Source of the DNA: Altererythrobacter sp. C41
GTDB taxonomy: Bacteria > Pseudomonadota > Alphaproteobacteria > Sphingomonadales > Sphingomonadaceae
Direction of reading: 5' to 3'
Assembly (NCBI RefSeq): GCF_016803135.1
Contig: NZ_JAEVFE010000001.1
Location: forward strand, 682,001-746,000
DNA: 64,000 nucleotides
Below the pieces are notes generated by a model. That model had not been told where the DNA came from, made no database searches, and saw only the letters and a program-made list of their open reading frames with translations. The position numbers and the translations under genes are program-made. Shown piece by piece: positions 25,752-32,397 of the stretch (positions within the stretch are counted from its first letter, which is position 1; each line of letters starts with the position of its first letter).

Positions 25752-26033
25752 ATGACCGAACTTGCGCCAAGCCGCAGCGATATCGACACAAAGTTGCGCG
25801 CGATCCTGCGCGACGTGCTCGGGCTCGATGCGGAGCGAGTCGAGCGCTTCGACGGCGACACCGGCCTGTTCGGCCATCTGCCCGAGCTCGACTCGATGGC
25901 CGTCGCCGGCCTGCTGACCGAGATGGAGGACCGTCTCGACATCATCATCGAGGATGACGACGTCGACGGCGAGATGCTGGAGACCTACGGCGGGCTGCTC
26001 GCCTTCGCCGAGGCGAAAGTCGTAGAAAACTGA
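25752..26033 (+). CDS. Acyl carrier protein, exosortase-associated
   Basis: This small acidic four-helix carrier protein (93 residues) starts at ATG 25752. The phosphopantetheine attachment serine is Ser48 in LPELDSMAVAGLL, followed by an acidic recognition helix, TEMEDRLDIIIEDDDV. It is not the housekeeping AcpP: the sequence around the serine is LDS-MAV, and its neighbours are exosortase-associated genes. It probably receives the acid activated by the divergent AMP ligase and may present it to the decarboxylase or GNAT protein. Its TGA stop overlaps an in-frame CTG that is the likely start of the next gene. Confidence 0.9.
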   Translation: MTELAPSRSDIDTKLRAILRDVLGLDAERVERFDGDTGLFGHLPELDSMAVAGLLTEMEDRLDIIIEDDDVDGEMLETYGGLLAFAEAKVVEN

Positions 26034-26722
26034 CGGGACGTGCTTTCACGACCTGGCCGTGCCCGACCGTCGGGGGCGGCACGCACGAGGAAATCGCGCT
26101 CACCTTCGGCGGCAAGCGCGCCGTGCGCGTGCTGGTGCTTCCCGCCTTGTTCGACGAGGCGAACAAGCTGCGGCGGCTGACCGTGGAAGTTATGCAGCGA
26201 CTCGATGGCGCCGGGATCGACTCGGTGCTGCCCGACCTCCCCGGTTGCAACGAAAGCCGCCAGCCGCTCGAGGCGCAGTCGCTCGACCACTGGCGCCAGT
26301 GCGCCGCGGCGGCGGCAGCGCATTTCTCCGCGACCCATGTCCTGACCCTGCGCGGCGGGGTGCTGGCTGCCCCGCCCGAAATGCCCGGCTGGAACTACGC
26401 CCCCGTCGCCGGCCGGCAGGTGCTGCGCGCGATGCTGCGTGCCCGCACGATCGCCGCACGCGAGGCCGGCCGTGACGAGACCATCGAAGCGCTCCAGCAG
26501 ACCGGCCGCAGCGAAGGCGTGGAGCTGGCCGGCTGGCCGCTCGGCCCCGACCTGTTCGCTCAGCTCGAGAGCGCCGCGCCGCAGCCGGACGCGGCTCAGG
26601 TCGAGATCGATCAGGGTGCGATCGGCGGAGGGGCCCTCTGGCTGCGCGCCGAACCCGACGAATCGCCCGAACAGGCGGATGCGCTGGCTGCCGCGATCGC
26701 AACGGGACTCGCCCCGGCATGA
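26030..26722 (+). CDS. Exosortase A-associated hydrolase-like protein (hydrolase 2 type)
   Basis: The protein resembles an alpha/beta-hydrolase: VRVLVLPALFDEANKLRRLT, then a SVLPDLPGCNESRQPL loop, as in the exosortase-associated 'hydrolase 2' group. No GxSxG nucleophile elbow is visible; that place reads LTLRGGVLAAPP, so it may be catalytically dead or use another residue. The first ATG/GTG/TTG is GTG 26123 (199 residues), but good family-like sequence (FTTWPCPTVGGGTHEEIALT) lies before it in frame. CTG 26030, overlapping the ACP stop as CTGA, gives 230 residues and is my preferred start. Its own stop overlaps the next ATG (ATGA). Confidence 0.7.
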   Translation: MTGRAFTTWPCPTVGGGTHEEIALTFGGKRAVRVLVLPALFDEANKLRRLTVEVMQRLDGAGIDSVLPDLPGCNESRQPLEAQSLDHWRQCAAAAAAHFSATHVLTLRGGVLAAPPEMPGWNYAPVAGRQVLRAMLRARTIAAREAGRDETIEALQQTGRSEGVELAGWPLGPDLFAQLESAAPQPDAAQVEIDQGAIGGGALWLRAEPDESPEQADALAAAIATGLAPA

Positions 26723-27495
26723 AGCGCCTGCCGCTCACGTTCGCATGCGAGGATTCCACGCTCGCCGGCACGCTCGACACCGCACCGGCGTCGGTCGGCC
26801 TGCTGATCGTCAGCGGCGGCAACGAGATCCGCGCGGGCGCGTTCTCCGGCCAGGCGCAGCTTGCCGCGCGCATCCAGAAGGCCGGTTTCCCGGTGTTCCG
26901 CTTCGACCGCCGCGGCGTCGGTGACAGCGAGGGCGAGAACCTCGGCTTTCGCAAGAGCCGCAAGGACATCGTCGCCGCGCTCGATGCTTTCCGCGCCATC
27001 ACACCGCAAATGAACCGCGTGATCGGCTTCGGCAATTGCGATGCCGCGAGCGCGCTGATGCTGGCCAGAGGCGCAGGATGCGATGCGCTGGTCCTGTCGA
27101 ACCCGTGGACGATCGAGGGCGATGACGACGCGATCCCGCCGCCCGAGGCCGTCCGCGCCCGCTATGCCGAGAAACTGAAGAACCCGAAGGAACTGGCGCG
27201 GCTCGTCACCGGCAAGGTCGACCTCGGCAAGCTCGCGCGCGGAATCGCCAAGGCGGCACTGCCTAAATCGGCACCCAGCTCGCTCGCGCAGGAGATCAAG
27301 ACCGGGCTGGAGGCGTTCGGCGGACCGGCTCGGATCCTGCTGGCAGACGCCGACCGTACCGCCCAGGCCTTTGCCTCCGCCTGGGATCCGGCGGATCAGC
27401 GCGTCGCCTACTGCAAGGGCGCGACCCACGCCTATGTCGAACCAGACGCGCGCGAATGGCTTTACCAGCAGTTGCTCGCAGCGCTGCGCGCCTAG
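26719..27495 (+). CDS. Exosortase A-associated hydrolase 1 (alpha/beta fold)
   Basis: An alpha/beta hydrolase of 258 residues, matching the TIGR03100-type 'hydrolase 1' of exosortase A systems. The oxyanion/loop region is VSGGNEIRAGAFSG, and the RFDRRGVGDSEGE strand-loop is conserved. The nucleophile elbow reads GFGNCDAASA, so Cys107 stands where serine is usual; I recall this Cys as a family trait. Candidate acid and His are in LLADADRT and GATHAYVEP. It is the last gene of the plus-strand arm. It may release product from the acyl carrier protein (thioesterase-like), which is inference. Confidence 0.9.
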   Translation: MKRLPLTFACEDSTLAGTLDTAPASVGLLIVSGGNEIRAGAFSGQAQLAARIQKAGFPVFRFDRRGVGDSEGENLGFRKSRKDIVAALDAFRAITPQMNRVIGFGNCDAASALMLARGAGCDALVLSNPWTIEGDDDAIPPPEAVRARYAEKLKNPKELARLVTGKVDLGKLARGIAKAALPKSAPSSLAQEIKTGLEAFGGPARILLADADRTAQAFASAWDPADQRVAYCKGATHAYVEPDAREWLYQQLLAALRA

Positions 27496-27827
27496 ATCAC
27501 GCTCATGTCCCGGCTCTCCACCGGGACGCGCACTTCCAGGCCGTCGAGTTCTTCGGAAAGCACGATCTGGCACGAAAGGCGGCTCGTGCGCTGAACACCC
27601 GCCGCGAGATCGAGCATGTCCTCTTCATCCTCGGTAGCTTCGGGCAAACGGGCGAACCATTCGGCGGCGACGATCACGTGGCAGGTCGAGCAGGCCATCT
27701 GCCCTTCGCACGTCCCCTCCAGCGGCATTCCCGCCGCCTGCGCCACTTCCAGCAAGGGGATGCCCGGTTCGCCCTCGGCCTCGACCACCCGGCCCTGCGG
27801 CGTGACGAAGCGGACGCGCACGCTCAC
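27492..27827 (-). CDS. 2Fe-2S ferredoxin (adrenodoxin/Isc type)
   Basis: This ferredoxin has 111 residues with ligands in CEGQMACSTCHVIV (C-x5-C-x2-C) and a fourth cysteine in SRLSCQIVL, the vertebrate-type/Isc spacing. It starts at GTG 27827, overlapping the desulfurase stop as GTGA. It would donate electrons for iron-sulfur cluster assembly, consistent with being encoded behind two cysteine desulfurases, or serve a P450 or oxygenase. Its 3' end overlaps the convergent exosortase hydrolase 1 by 4 bp, so no terminator separates them. Confidence 0.9.
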   Translation of the reverse strand: MSVRVRFVTPQGRVVEAEGEPGIPLLEVAQAAGMPLEGTCEGQMACSTCHVIVAAEWFARLPEATEDEEDMLDLAAGVQRTSRLSCQIVLSEELDGLEVRVPVESRDMSVI

Positions 27828-28903
27828 GCGCCCTGCGCCTCCGCCGCGGCGTTGATGAGGCCGGCGGCTTCCTCGATCTCGGCGTGCGTGGTGTAACGGC
27901 CGAAGCCGAGGCGGATCGAGCTCTTCGCCTGGGCGTCGGTGAGGCCGATCGCGCGCAGCACGTGGCTCGGCGCGCCCGATCCGCTGGCGCAGGCCGATCC
28001 GGCGGAGAACATCACCTCGCGGCAGTCGCTCATCAGCCGCGCGACGTCGAGGCCATCCTTGCGGATATTGAGATTGCCGTGCCAGCGCGCCTCCGCACTG
28101 CCGTTGAGCGTCCAGTCGGCGAACAGTTCGCGCGCGCGACGCCAGAGCGCCTCGATATGCGCCGCATCCTCCGCCATGCGGGCCTTCGCAAGCTCCGCCG
28201 CCGCGCCAAAGGCAGCGCAGAGCGCGGGGCTCAGCGTGCCCGAGCGGATGCCTTCCTGCAGCCCGCCGGTGACCTGCGGATCGAGCTCCAGCCCGTCGCG
28301 CACCCACAACGCGCCGATGCCCTTGGGCCCGTGCATCTTGTGCGCGCTGATCGCGATCATGTCGGCGCCGGCGATCTCCCGCTTGCCGCAGGCCTGGACC
28401 GCGTCGCACAGGAACAGTGCGCCGCTTTCCTGCGCGCGGCGATACCACTCGCCGACCGGCTGAACCGTGCCGATTTCGTTGTTGACCGACATGACCGCGA
28501 TGAGGCCGATGTCGTCCGGCAAATCGGCCGCAGGGTCGGTCAGGCCCTTCTGGTCGACCCGGATCTCCGTCACCTGGCCGAGAGCCCGGGCAGTGTCGCG
28601 GACCGAGGCATGCTCGATCGCGGAACAGGCGATGCCGGCCTTTCGGCGTGTCGCCGAACCGCGCATCGCGAGATTGACCGCCTCGCAGGCATTGCCGGTG
28701 AAGATCATCCGGCCGCCCGGCGGAAGGAGCGCCGCGACTCGCTCGCGCGCCACTTCGACCGCCGCGGCGGCCTGTCGGCCCATGCGGTGGGGACTGTGCG
28801 GGTTGGCGAACCCCATGCCGTCGGGCCCGTCGAGCCAGCGCAGCATGGCCTCGCGTGCTTCGGGCGCGAGCGGGGTGGTGGCTTGGTAGTCGAGATAGAT
28901 CAT
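27824..28903 (-). CDS. Cysteine desulfurase, second copy
   Basis: The class V aminotransferase of 359 residues opens MIYLDYQATTPLAPEARE. The PLP lysine is in AISAHKMHGPKGIGALW, and the active-site cysteine loop is SAGSACASGSGAPSHVLRAI. It removes sulfur from cysteine as persulfide for Fe-S or thio-tRNA synthesis. It follows a first desulfurase gene (52-bp gap) and precedes the ferredoxin. The two copies differ in their active-site loop (SACASGSG here, SACSSGTL in the other), which suggests different acceptors. No iscU, sufB or Rrf2 regulator lies in this window. Confidence 0.92.
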   Translation of the reverse strand: MIYLDYQATTPLAPEAREAMLRWLDGPDGMGFANPHSPHRMGRQAAAAVEVARERVAALLPPGGRMIFTGNACEAVNLAMRGSATRRKAGIACSAIEHASVRDTARALGQVTEIRVDQKGLTDPAADLPDDIGLIAVMSVNNEIGTVQPVGEWYRRAQESGALFLCDAVQACGKREIAGADMIAISAHKMHGPKGIGALWVRDGLELDPQVTGGLQEGIRSGTLSPALCAAFGAAAELAKARMAEDAAHIEALWRRARELFADWTLNGSAEARWHGNLNIRKDGLDVARLMSDCREVMFSAGSACASGSGAPSHVLRAIGLTDAQAKSSIRLGFGRYTTHAEIEEAAGLINAAAEAQGA

Positions 28904-28955
28904 GCGGCGCCCTTTGGCATCAATCGCGCGCTTTCGCTATCCTGTCACCGAGGTA

Positions 28956-30101
28956 TTATGCGCTCGCCAGCCTCGCCCAGGCCTCGACAAAGCGGTCGAG
29001 TTCGCCCGGCGTCGTGCTCCAGCCGAGGCTGACGCGGATCGTTCGGGCAGCCGTCTCGTCGTCCACCCCGAAGGCCTCGAGCACGCGGCTTTTCTTCAGG
29101 GTGCCCGATGAGCAGGCGCTCCCGGCGGAAACCGCAAACCCGATCGCGTCGAGCCGGATCAGCAGCGCCTGCGCGCTGAGAGTGGGATGCGCGAGAGCGA
29201 GGATATGCGCGCACTGCACTGCACCGGGCGTGACCCGCCGGTCCGCCAGCGCGGCGGCAAACGATTGCCGCTGTGCCTCGGTCGTCGCCCAGCCCCCCGG
29301 CCCGCCCGCCTCAAGAGCGGCAGCGAAGCCGAGGATAGCAGGCAGATTCTCGGTCCCGGCACGATAGCCGCGTTCGTGCCCGCCGATCGGCTCGAGCATA
29401 GCGAAGTCGCGTGTCAGCAGAGCGCCGACGCCGACCGGCCCGCCGAGCTTGTGGGCCGAGACGACCGCCATGTCGGCATCCGGCAGCGGCAACTTGCCCA
29501 CCGACTGCGAGCAATCCGCAAGGAGCAGACCGCCGGCCTCGCGCACGCGGCTCTGCAGCGTGTCGCCTTGCGCCGGCAGGACGAGCGTTCCCGTCTCGGG
29601 ATTGACCTGCTGCACCGCCACGACTGCGTGGCCGGGCCGCTCCAGCGCGGCATCGAGCGCGCCAGGATCGATCTCGCCGGCCAGCACAGGCAGCACCTCG
29701 GCATCGGGCGCCGCGCGGAACACCGCGTCGTGCTCGACCGCCGAGACGATCCGCCGATCGGCCATCGCCCGCTGCAGGGCGATGGCCAGCGCCTCGCTCG
29801 CGCCCGAGGTGAAGATCACCTCCCCCTCCCAGCCCAGTGCCGCCTTGACCCGCGCCCGGGCATCCTCCAGCGCGGCCTTGGCCTTGCGCCCTTCCGCATG
29901 CGGGCTGGAGGGATTGGCCCAGATGCCGAAGCCCTCCTCCATCGCTGCGCGCGCCTCGGGGCGGAGCGGCGTGGTGGCGGCATGATCGAGATAGATGCGC
30001 TCAGGGATGGGGCGGTGCTCGAAAGAATTGCGATTTCGGGTCGCGGCACTATATAGCCACCGACTTCGCGCGCACCACCCGGTCCGCCGCGAAACCAACA
30101 T
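28956..30101 (-). CDS. Cysteine desulfurase, first copy
   Basis: A NifS/IscS-like class V enzyme with RIYLDHAATTPLRPEARAAM at the real domain start, the PLP lysine in VSAHKLGGPVGVGALL, and the active-site cysteine in SAGSACSSGTLKKSRVL. The usual start just before RIYLDHAATT is missing: the codon there is ATC (30008-30006), and the nearest in-frame ATG is 30101. That gives 381 residues with an odd basic leader. The leader overlaps a TATATA box (30050-30055), so translation may truly begin nearer 30008. The paralogue follows directly downstream. The function is sulfur mobilisation for Fe-S clusters or tRNA thiolation. Confidence 0.85.
   Translation of the reverse strand: MLVSRRTGWCARSRWLYSAATRNRNSFEHRPIPERIYLDHAATTPLRPEARAAMEEGFGIWANPSSPHAEGRKAKAALEDARARVKAALGWEGEVIFTSGASEALAIALQRAMADRRIVSAVEHDAVFRAAPDAEVLPVLAGEIDPGALDAALERPGHAVVAVQQVNPETGTLVLPAQGDTLQSRVREAGGLLLADCSQSVGKLPLPDADMAVVSAHKLGGPVGVGALLTRDFAMLEPIGGHERGYRAGTENLPAILGFAAALEAGGPGGWATTEAQRQSFAAALADRRVTPGAVQCAHILALAHPTLSAQALLIRLDAIGFAVSAGSACSSGTLKKSRVLEAFGVDDETAARTIRVSLGWSTTPGELDRFVEAWARLASA
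30028..30055 (+). promoter_or_regulatory. Putative sigma-70 promoter for the alpha/beta hydrolase
   Basis: TTGCGA (30028-30033), a 16-bp spacer and TATATA (30050-30055) lie 65 bp before ATG 30121. The TATATA box is also read as TATATA on the other strand and may serve the divergent cysteine desulfurase, though no good -35 is seen there. Predicted by eye only. Confidence 0.4.
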
Positions 30102-30120
30102 CTCCGGCAGGATTTCCCCA

Positions 30121-30777
30121 ATGCCCTCAGTGATCTTTCCCGGCCCCGAAGGCCGCCTCGAAGGCCGTTTCTCCCCTCCCCCGCGCCCGCGCGCGCCGGT
30201 GGCGATGATCCTCCACCCGCATCCGCAGGGCGGCGGGACGATGAACGAGCGGATCACGCAGCGGCTCTACAAGACGTTCGTGGACCGCGGTTTCGCCGTG
30301 CTGCGCTTCAATTTCCGCGGCGTCGGGCGGAGCCAGGGCAGCTTCGACAACGGCGTGGGCGAGCTGTCGGACGCGGCCGCCGCGCTCGACTGGGTGCAGT
30401 CGATCCATCAGGAGGCGCAGACCACCTGGGTCGCCGGCGTCAGCTTCGGCGCGCTGATCGGCATGCAGCTTCTCATGCGCCGGCCCGAGGTTCGCGGCTT
30501 CATCTCGATCGCGCCGCCGGCCAACATGTACGACTTCAGCTTCCTCGCGCCCTGCCCGGCCAGCGGCATCTTCATTCAGGGCGCTGCCGACACCGTGGTT
30601 CAGCCTGGCGCCGTGACCAAGCTGGTCGAGAAACTGCGCACGCAGAAGCACATCACGATCCATCACGAGGAAATCCCGCGCGCCAATCACTTCTTCGAGA
30701 ACGAGATTGAGGATCTGATGGCGTCGGTCGACAACTACCTCGACTTCCGGCTCGATCCGGCCTGCTCGATCAAGTGA
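30121..30777 (+). CDS. Alpha/beta hydrolase (COG2945-like)
   Basis: This compact alpha/beta hydrolase, 218 residues, has LHPHPQGGGTMNERI near residue 31, FNFRGVGRSQGSFDNGVGE in the cap loop, nucleophile Ser108 in AGVSFGALIG, and a terminal His in PRANHFFENE. The pattern matches a hydrolase group common in Alphaproteobacteria. Substrate unknown; an esterase or dienelactone-like role is possible. ATG 30121 gives the family N-terminus (MPSVIFPGPEGRLEGRF); an upstream extension would be antisense to the desulfurase. Its stop overlaps the GFA gene start as GTGA. Confidence 0.85.
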   Translation: MPSVIFPGPEGRLEGRFSPPPRPRAPVAMILHPHPQGGGTMNERITQRLYKTFVDRGFAVLRFNFRGVGRSQGSFDNGVGELSDAAAALDWVQSIHQEAQTTWVAGVSFGALIGMQLLMRRPEVRGFISIAPPANMYDFSFLAPCPASGIFIQGAADTVVQPGAVTKLVEKLRTQKHITIHHEEIPRANHFFENEIEDLMASVDNYLDFRLDPACSIK

Positions 30778-31253
30778 GCGCGATGCGGCGGCTTCCTGTC
30801 ACGGCGACGGGCGGCTGCCAGTGCGGCGCGGTGCGATACCGCGCCTCGGCCATGCTCGACAATGCGCACCTGTGCCATTGCCGCATGTGCCAGAAGGCGA
30901 CCGGCAACCTGTTCGCGGCGCTGGTCGCCGCGCCCGACGATGCCCTCGAATGGACGCGCGGTGCGCCCGCGACCTTCGAGAGCAGCGCCGGGGTCGAGCG
31001 CGGATTCTGCGCCCAGTGCGGCACGCCGCTGTTCTACCACGCCCACGCGAACGGGCGCACCAACCTGACCATCGGCTCGCTCGACGATCCGGCCGCCTTC
31101 GCCCCGCACTCGCAGATGGGCGCGGAAGCGCGCATGCCGTGGTTCGACACGCTCCCCGCACTCCGCGACGAGGGCGCGACCGAGGCGGGCGATAACGCCG
31201 AATGGGCCGCCGCGATCCGGCGTACGAACCGCCAGCACCCCGACCACGACTGA
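30774..31253 (+). CDS. GFA family zinc-binding protein
   Basis: The protein is 159 residues long with the cysteine sets of the GFA/CENP-V fold: GGCQCGAVRY, HLCHCRMCQKATG and GFCAQCGTPLFYH. These bind structural and active-site zinc. Named after a glutathione-dependent formaldehyde-activating enzyme, most members have no proven activity, so only the family call is secure. The start is GTG 30774, coupled to the preceding hydrolase by a 4-bp overlap. ATG 30783 is an alternative. The last 20 residues are charged and likely disordered. Confidence 0.85.
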   Translation: MSAMRRLPVTATGGCQCGAVRYRASAMLDNAHLCHCRMCQKATGNLFAALVAAPDDALEWTRGAPATFESSAGVERGFCAQCGTPLFYHAHANGRTNLTIGSLDDPAAFAPHSQMGAEARMPWFDTLPALRDEGATEAGDNAEWAAAIRRTNRQHPDHD

Positions 31254-31317
31254 CCGCCCGCGCGGCGTTCTCCCCTGTCAGATCGAAATCCGGTTGCGCT
31301 CCGCAACGCGAAAGCAT

Positions 31318-31347
31318 TTGGCCGAAACAAAAGTTACGTTGTATCAT
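31318..31347 (+). promoter_or_regulatory. Putative promoter and leader hairpin of tonB
   Basis: TTGGCC (31318-31323), an 18-bp spacer and TATCAT (31342-31347, five of six to consensus) precede the TonB gene. They are followed by a leader hairpin GCCTCCG-TTCCT-CGGAGGC-like (31367-31385) and a purine-rich GAGGAGAGGAGAA ribosome-binding site before ATG 31409. A GTTACGTTGTATCAT tract across the -10 could be a metal-regulator site, but this is not proven. Confidence 0.35.
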
Positions 31348-31408
31348 TCTTCTTGGTGGAGGGAGTGCCTCCGTTCCTCGGAGGCGCATCGAGGAGAGGA
31401 GAACGACA

Positions 31409-32083
31409 ATGGCCTATATCGACACGCGCACGCCGCGCGACCGGGCGAAGTCCATCGCCGGGGTGATCGTGGTTCACGGCGCAGCCGCCTATGCCCTGCT
31501 GGTGGGGCTGCAGGTCACCGGAATGATCGAGGACGTGCCGAAGCTGACCGGCGAAACGATCGTGGAAGTGCCGATCGAACCCCCGCCACCCACGCCCGAG
31601 GTTACGCCAGACAAGCCGTCGACCCCGCAAAGCTACGTCCATGTCCCGCCCAAACCGCTGGACTTGACCGCCGAGATGCCGCCGATCGAAGTGCGTGACG
31701 TCCCGCTGCCGCCGATCCCTGACGTGACCACGGACCTGTTCCCCAAGCCGGAGGTCACCCCCGCTGCCCAGGTCACTCCGGCGTTGGATCCGGTCGCGCC
31801 CCGCCCGCGCAACGATCCGGGGCAGTGGGTGACCACCGCGGACTATCGCACCATCTGGATCAACCGCGAACTCACCGGCGTCGCCCGTTTCCGGGTCGAA
31901 GTCGGCACGAACGGGCGGGTGAAGAGCTGCACGATCACCGGCTCCAGCGGACATTCCGAACTCGATCGCGCCACCTGCGATCTCGTCACCCGCCGCGCGC
32001 GGTTCGAGCCCGGCATCGACGCCGCGGGCGCGAAAGCCTCCGCGACCTGGTCCAGCGCGGTATCCTGGCAGTTGCCCGATTGA
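31409..32083 (+). CDS. TonB family protein
   Basis: A TonB-type protein of 224 residues. A cytoplasmic N-terminus is followed by one membrane helix (about residues 15-34, IAGVIVVHGAAAYALLVGLQ), a proline/acid-rich periplasmic spacer (PIEPPPPTPEVTPDKPSTPQ), and a C-terminal TonB domain with FRVEVGTNGRVKSCTITGSS. It transmits proton-motive energy to outer-membrane TonB-dependent receptors. No exbB or exbD is adjacent, so it must use a complex encoded elsewhere. It ends 1 bp before a convergent small membrane protein gene. Confidence 0.92.
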   Translation: MAYIDTRTPRDRAKSIAGVIVVHGAAAYALLVGLQVTGMIEDVPKLTGETIVEVPIEPPPPTPEVTPDKPSTPQSYVHVPPKPLDLTAEMPPIEVRDVPLPPIPDVTTDLFPKPEVTPAAQVTPALDPVAPRPRNDPGQWVTTADYRTIWINRELTGVARFRVEVGTNGRVKSCTITGSSGHSELDRATCDLVTRRARFEPGIDAAGAKASATWSSAVSWQLPD

Positions 32084-32084
32084 C

Positions 32085-32297
32085 CTACCCGGCCTGGCTC
32101 TGCTCGACCCAGTCGAGCGGGGCCTCGCCTCCCGCGTCGGGCACCGTCCAGATCGCGATGTTGACGAAGCAGATCACCGCCAGCAGGACCATCAGCAGCA
32201 CCTGCTTGCGCGAGCCGCCCCGGCGCCAGAGGGCGAACGCGCCGACCAGCAGCAGCAGGCCCGCCAGCATGACGATCGACAGCACGGTACCCATCAT
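32085..32297 (-). CDS. Small hypothetical membrane protein (2 TM)
   Basis: This protein of 70 residues has two hydrophobic segments, LSIVMLAGLLLLVGAFALW (about 6-24) and VLLMVLLAVICFVNIAIW, separated by the basic loop RRGGSRKQ. The C-terminus is short and polar. I do not recognise a named family. Its stop is convergent with that of tonB, and its 5' side faces the DUF885 gene. The positive-inside loop suggests both ends face the periplasm. Function unknown. Confidence 0.6.
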   Translation of the reverse strand: MMGTVLSIVMLAGLLLLVGAFALWRRGGSRKQVLLMVLLAVICFVNIAIWTVPDAGGEAPLDWVEQSQAG

Positions 32298-32397
32298 TCG
32301 CGCGATACTCCTCCGCTAACGCCGCCGGCCTAACCGCATCGCACGCCGGCCGCCAGCCGGTTTGACAGCCGGGCGAGCGCGCGTCAGACATTGCGCC

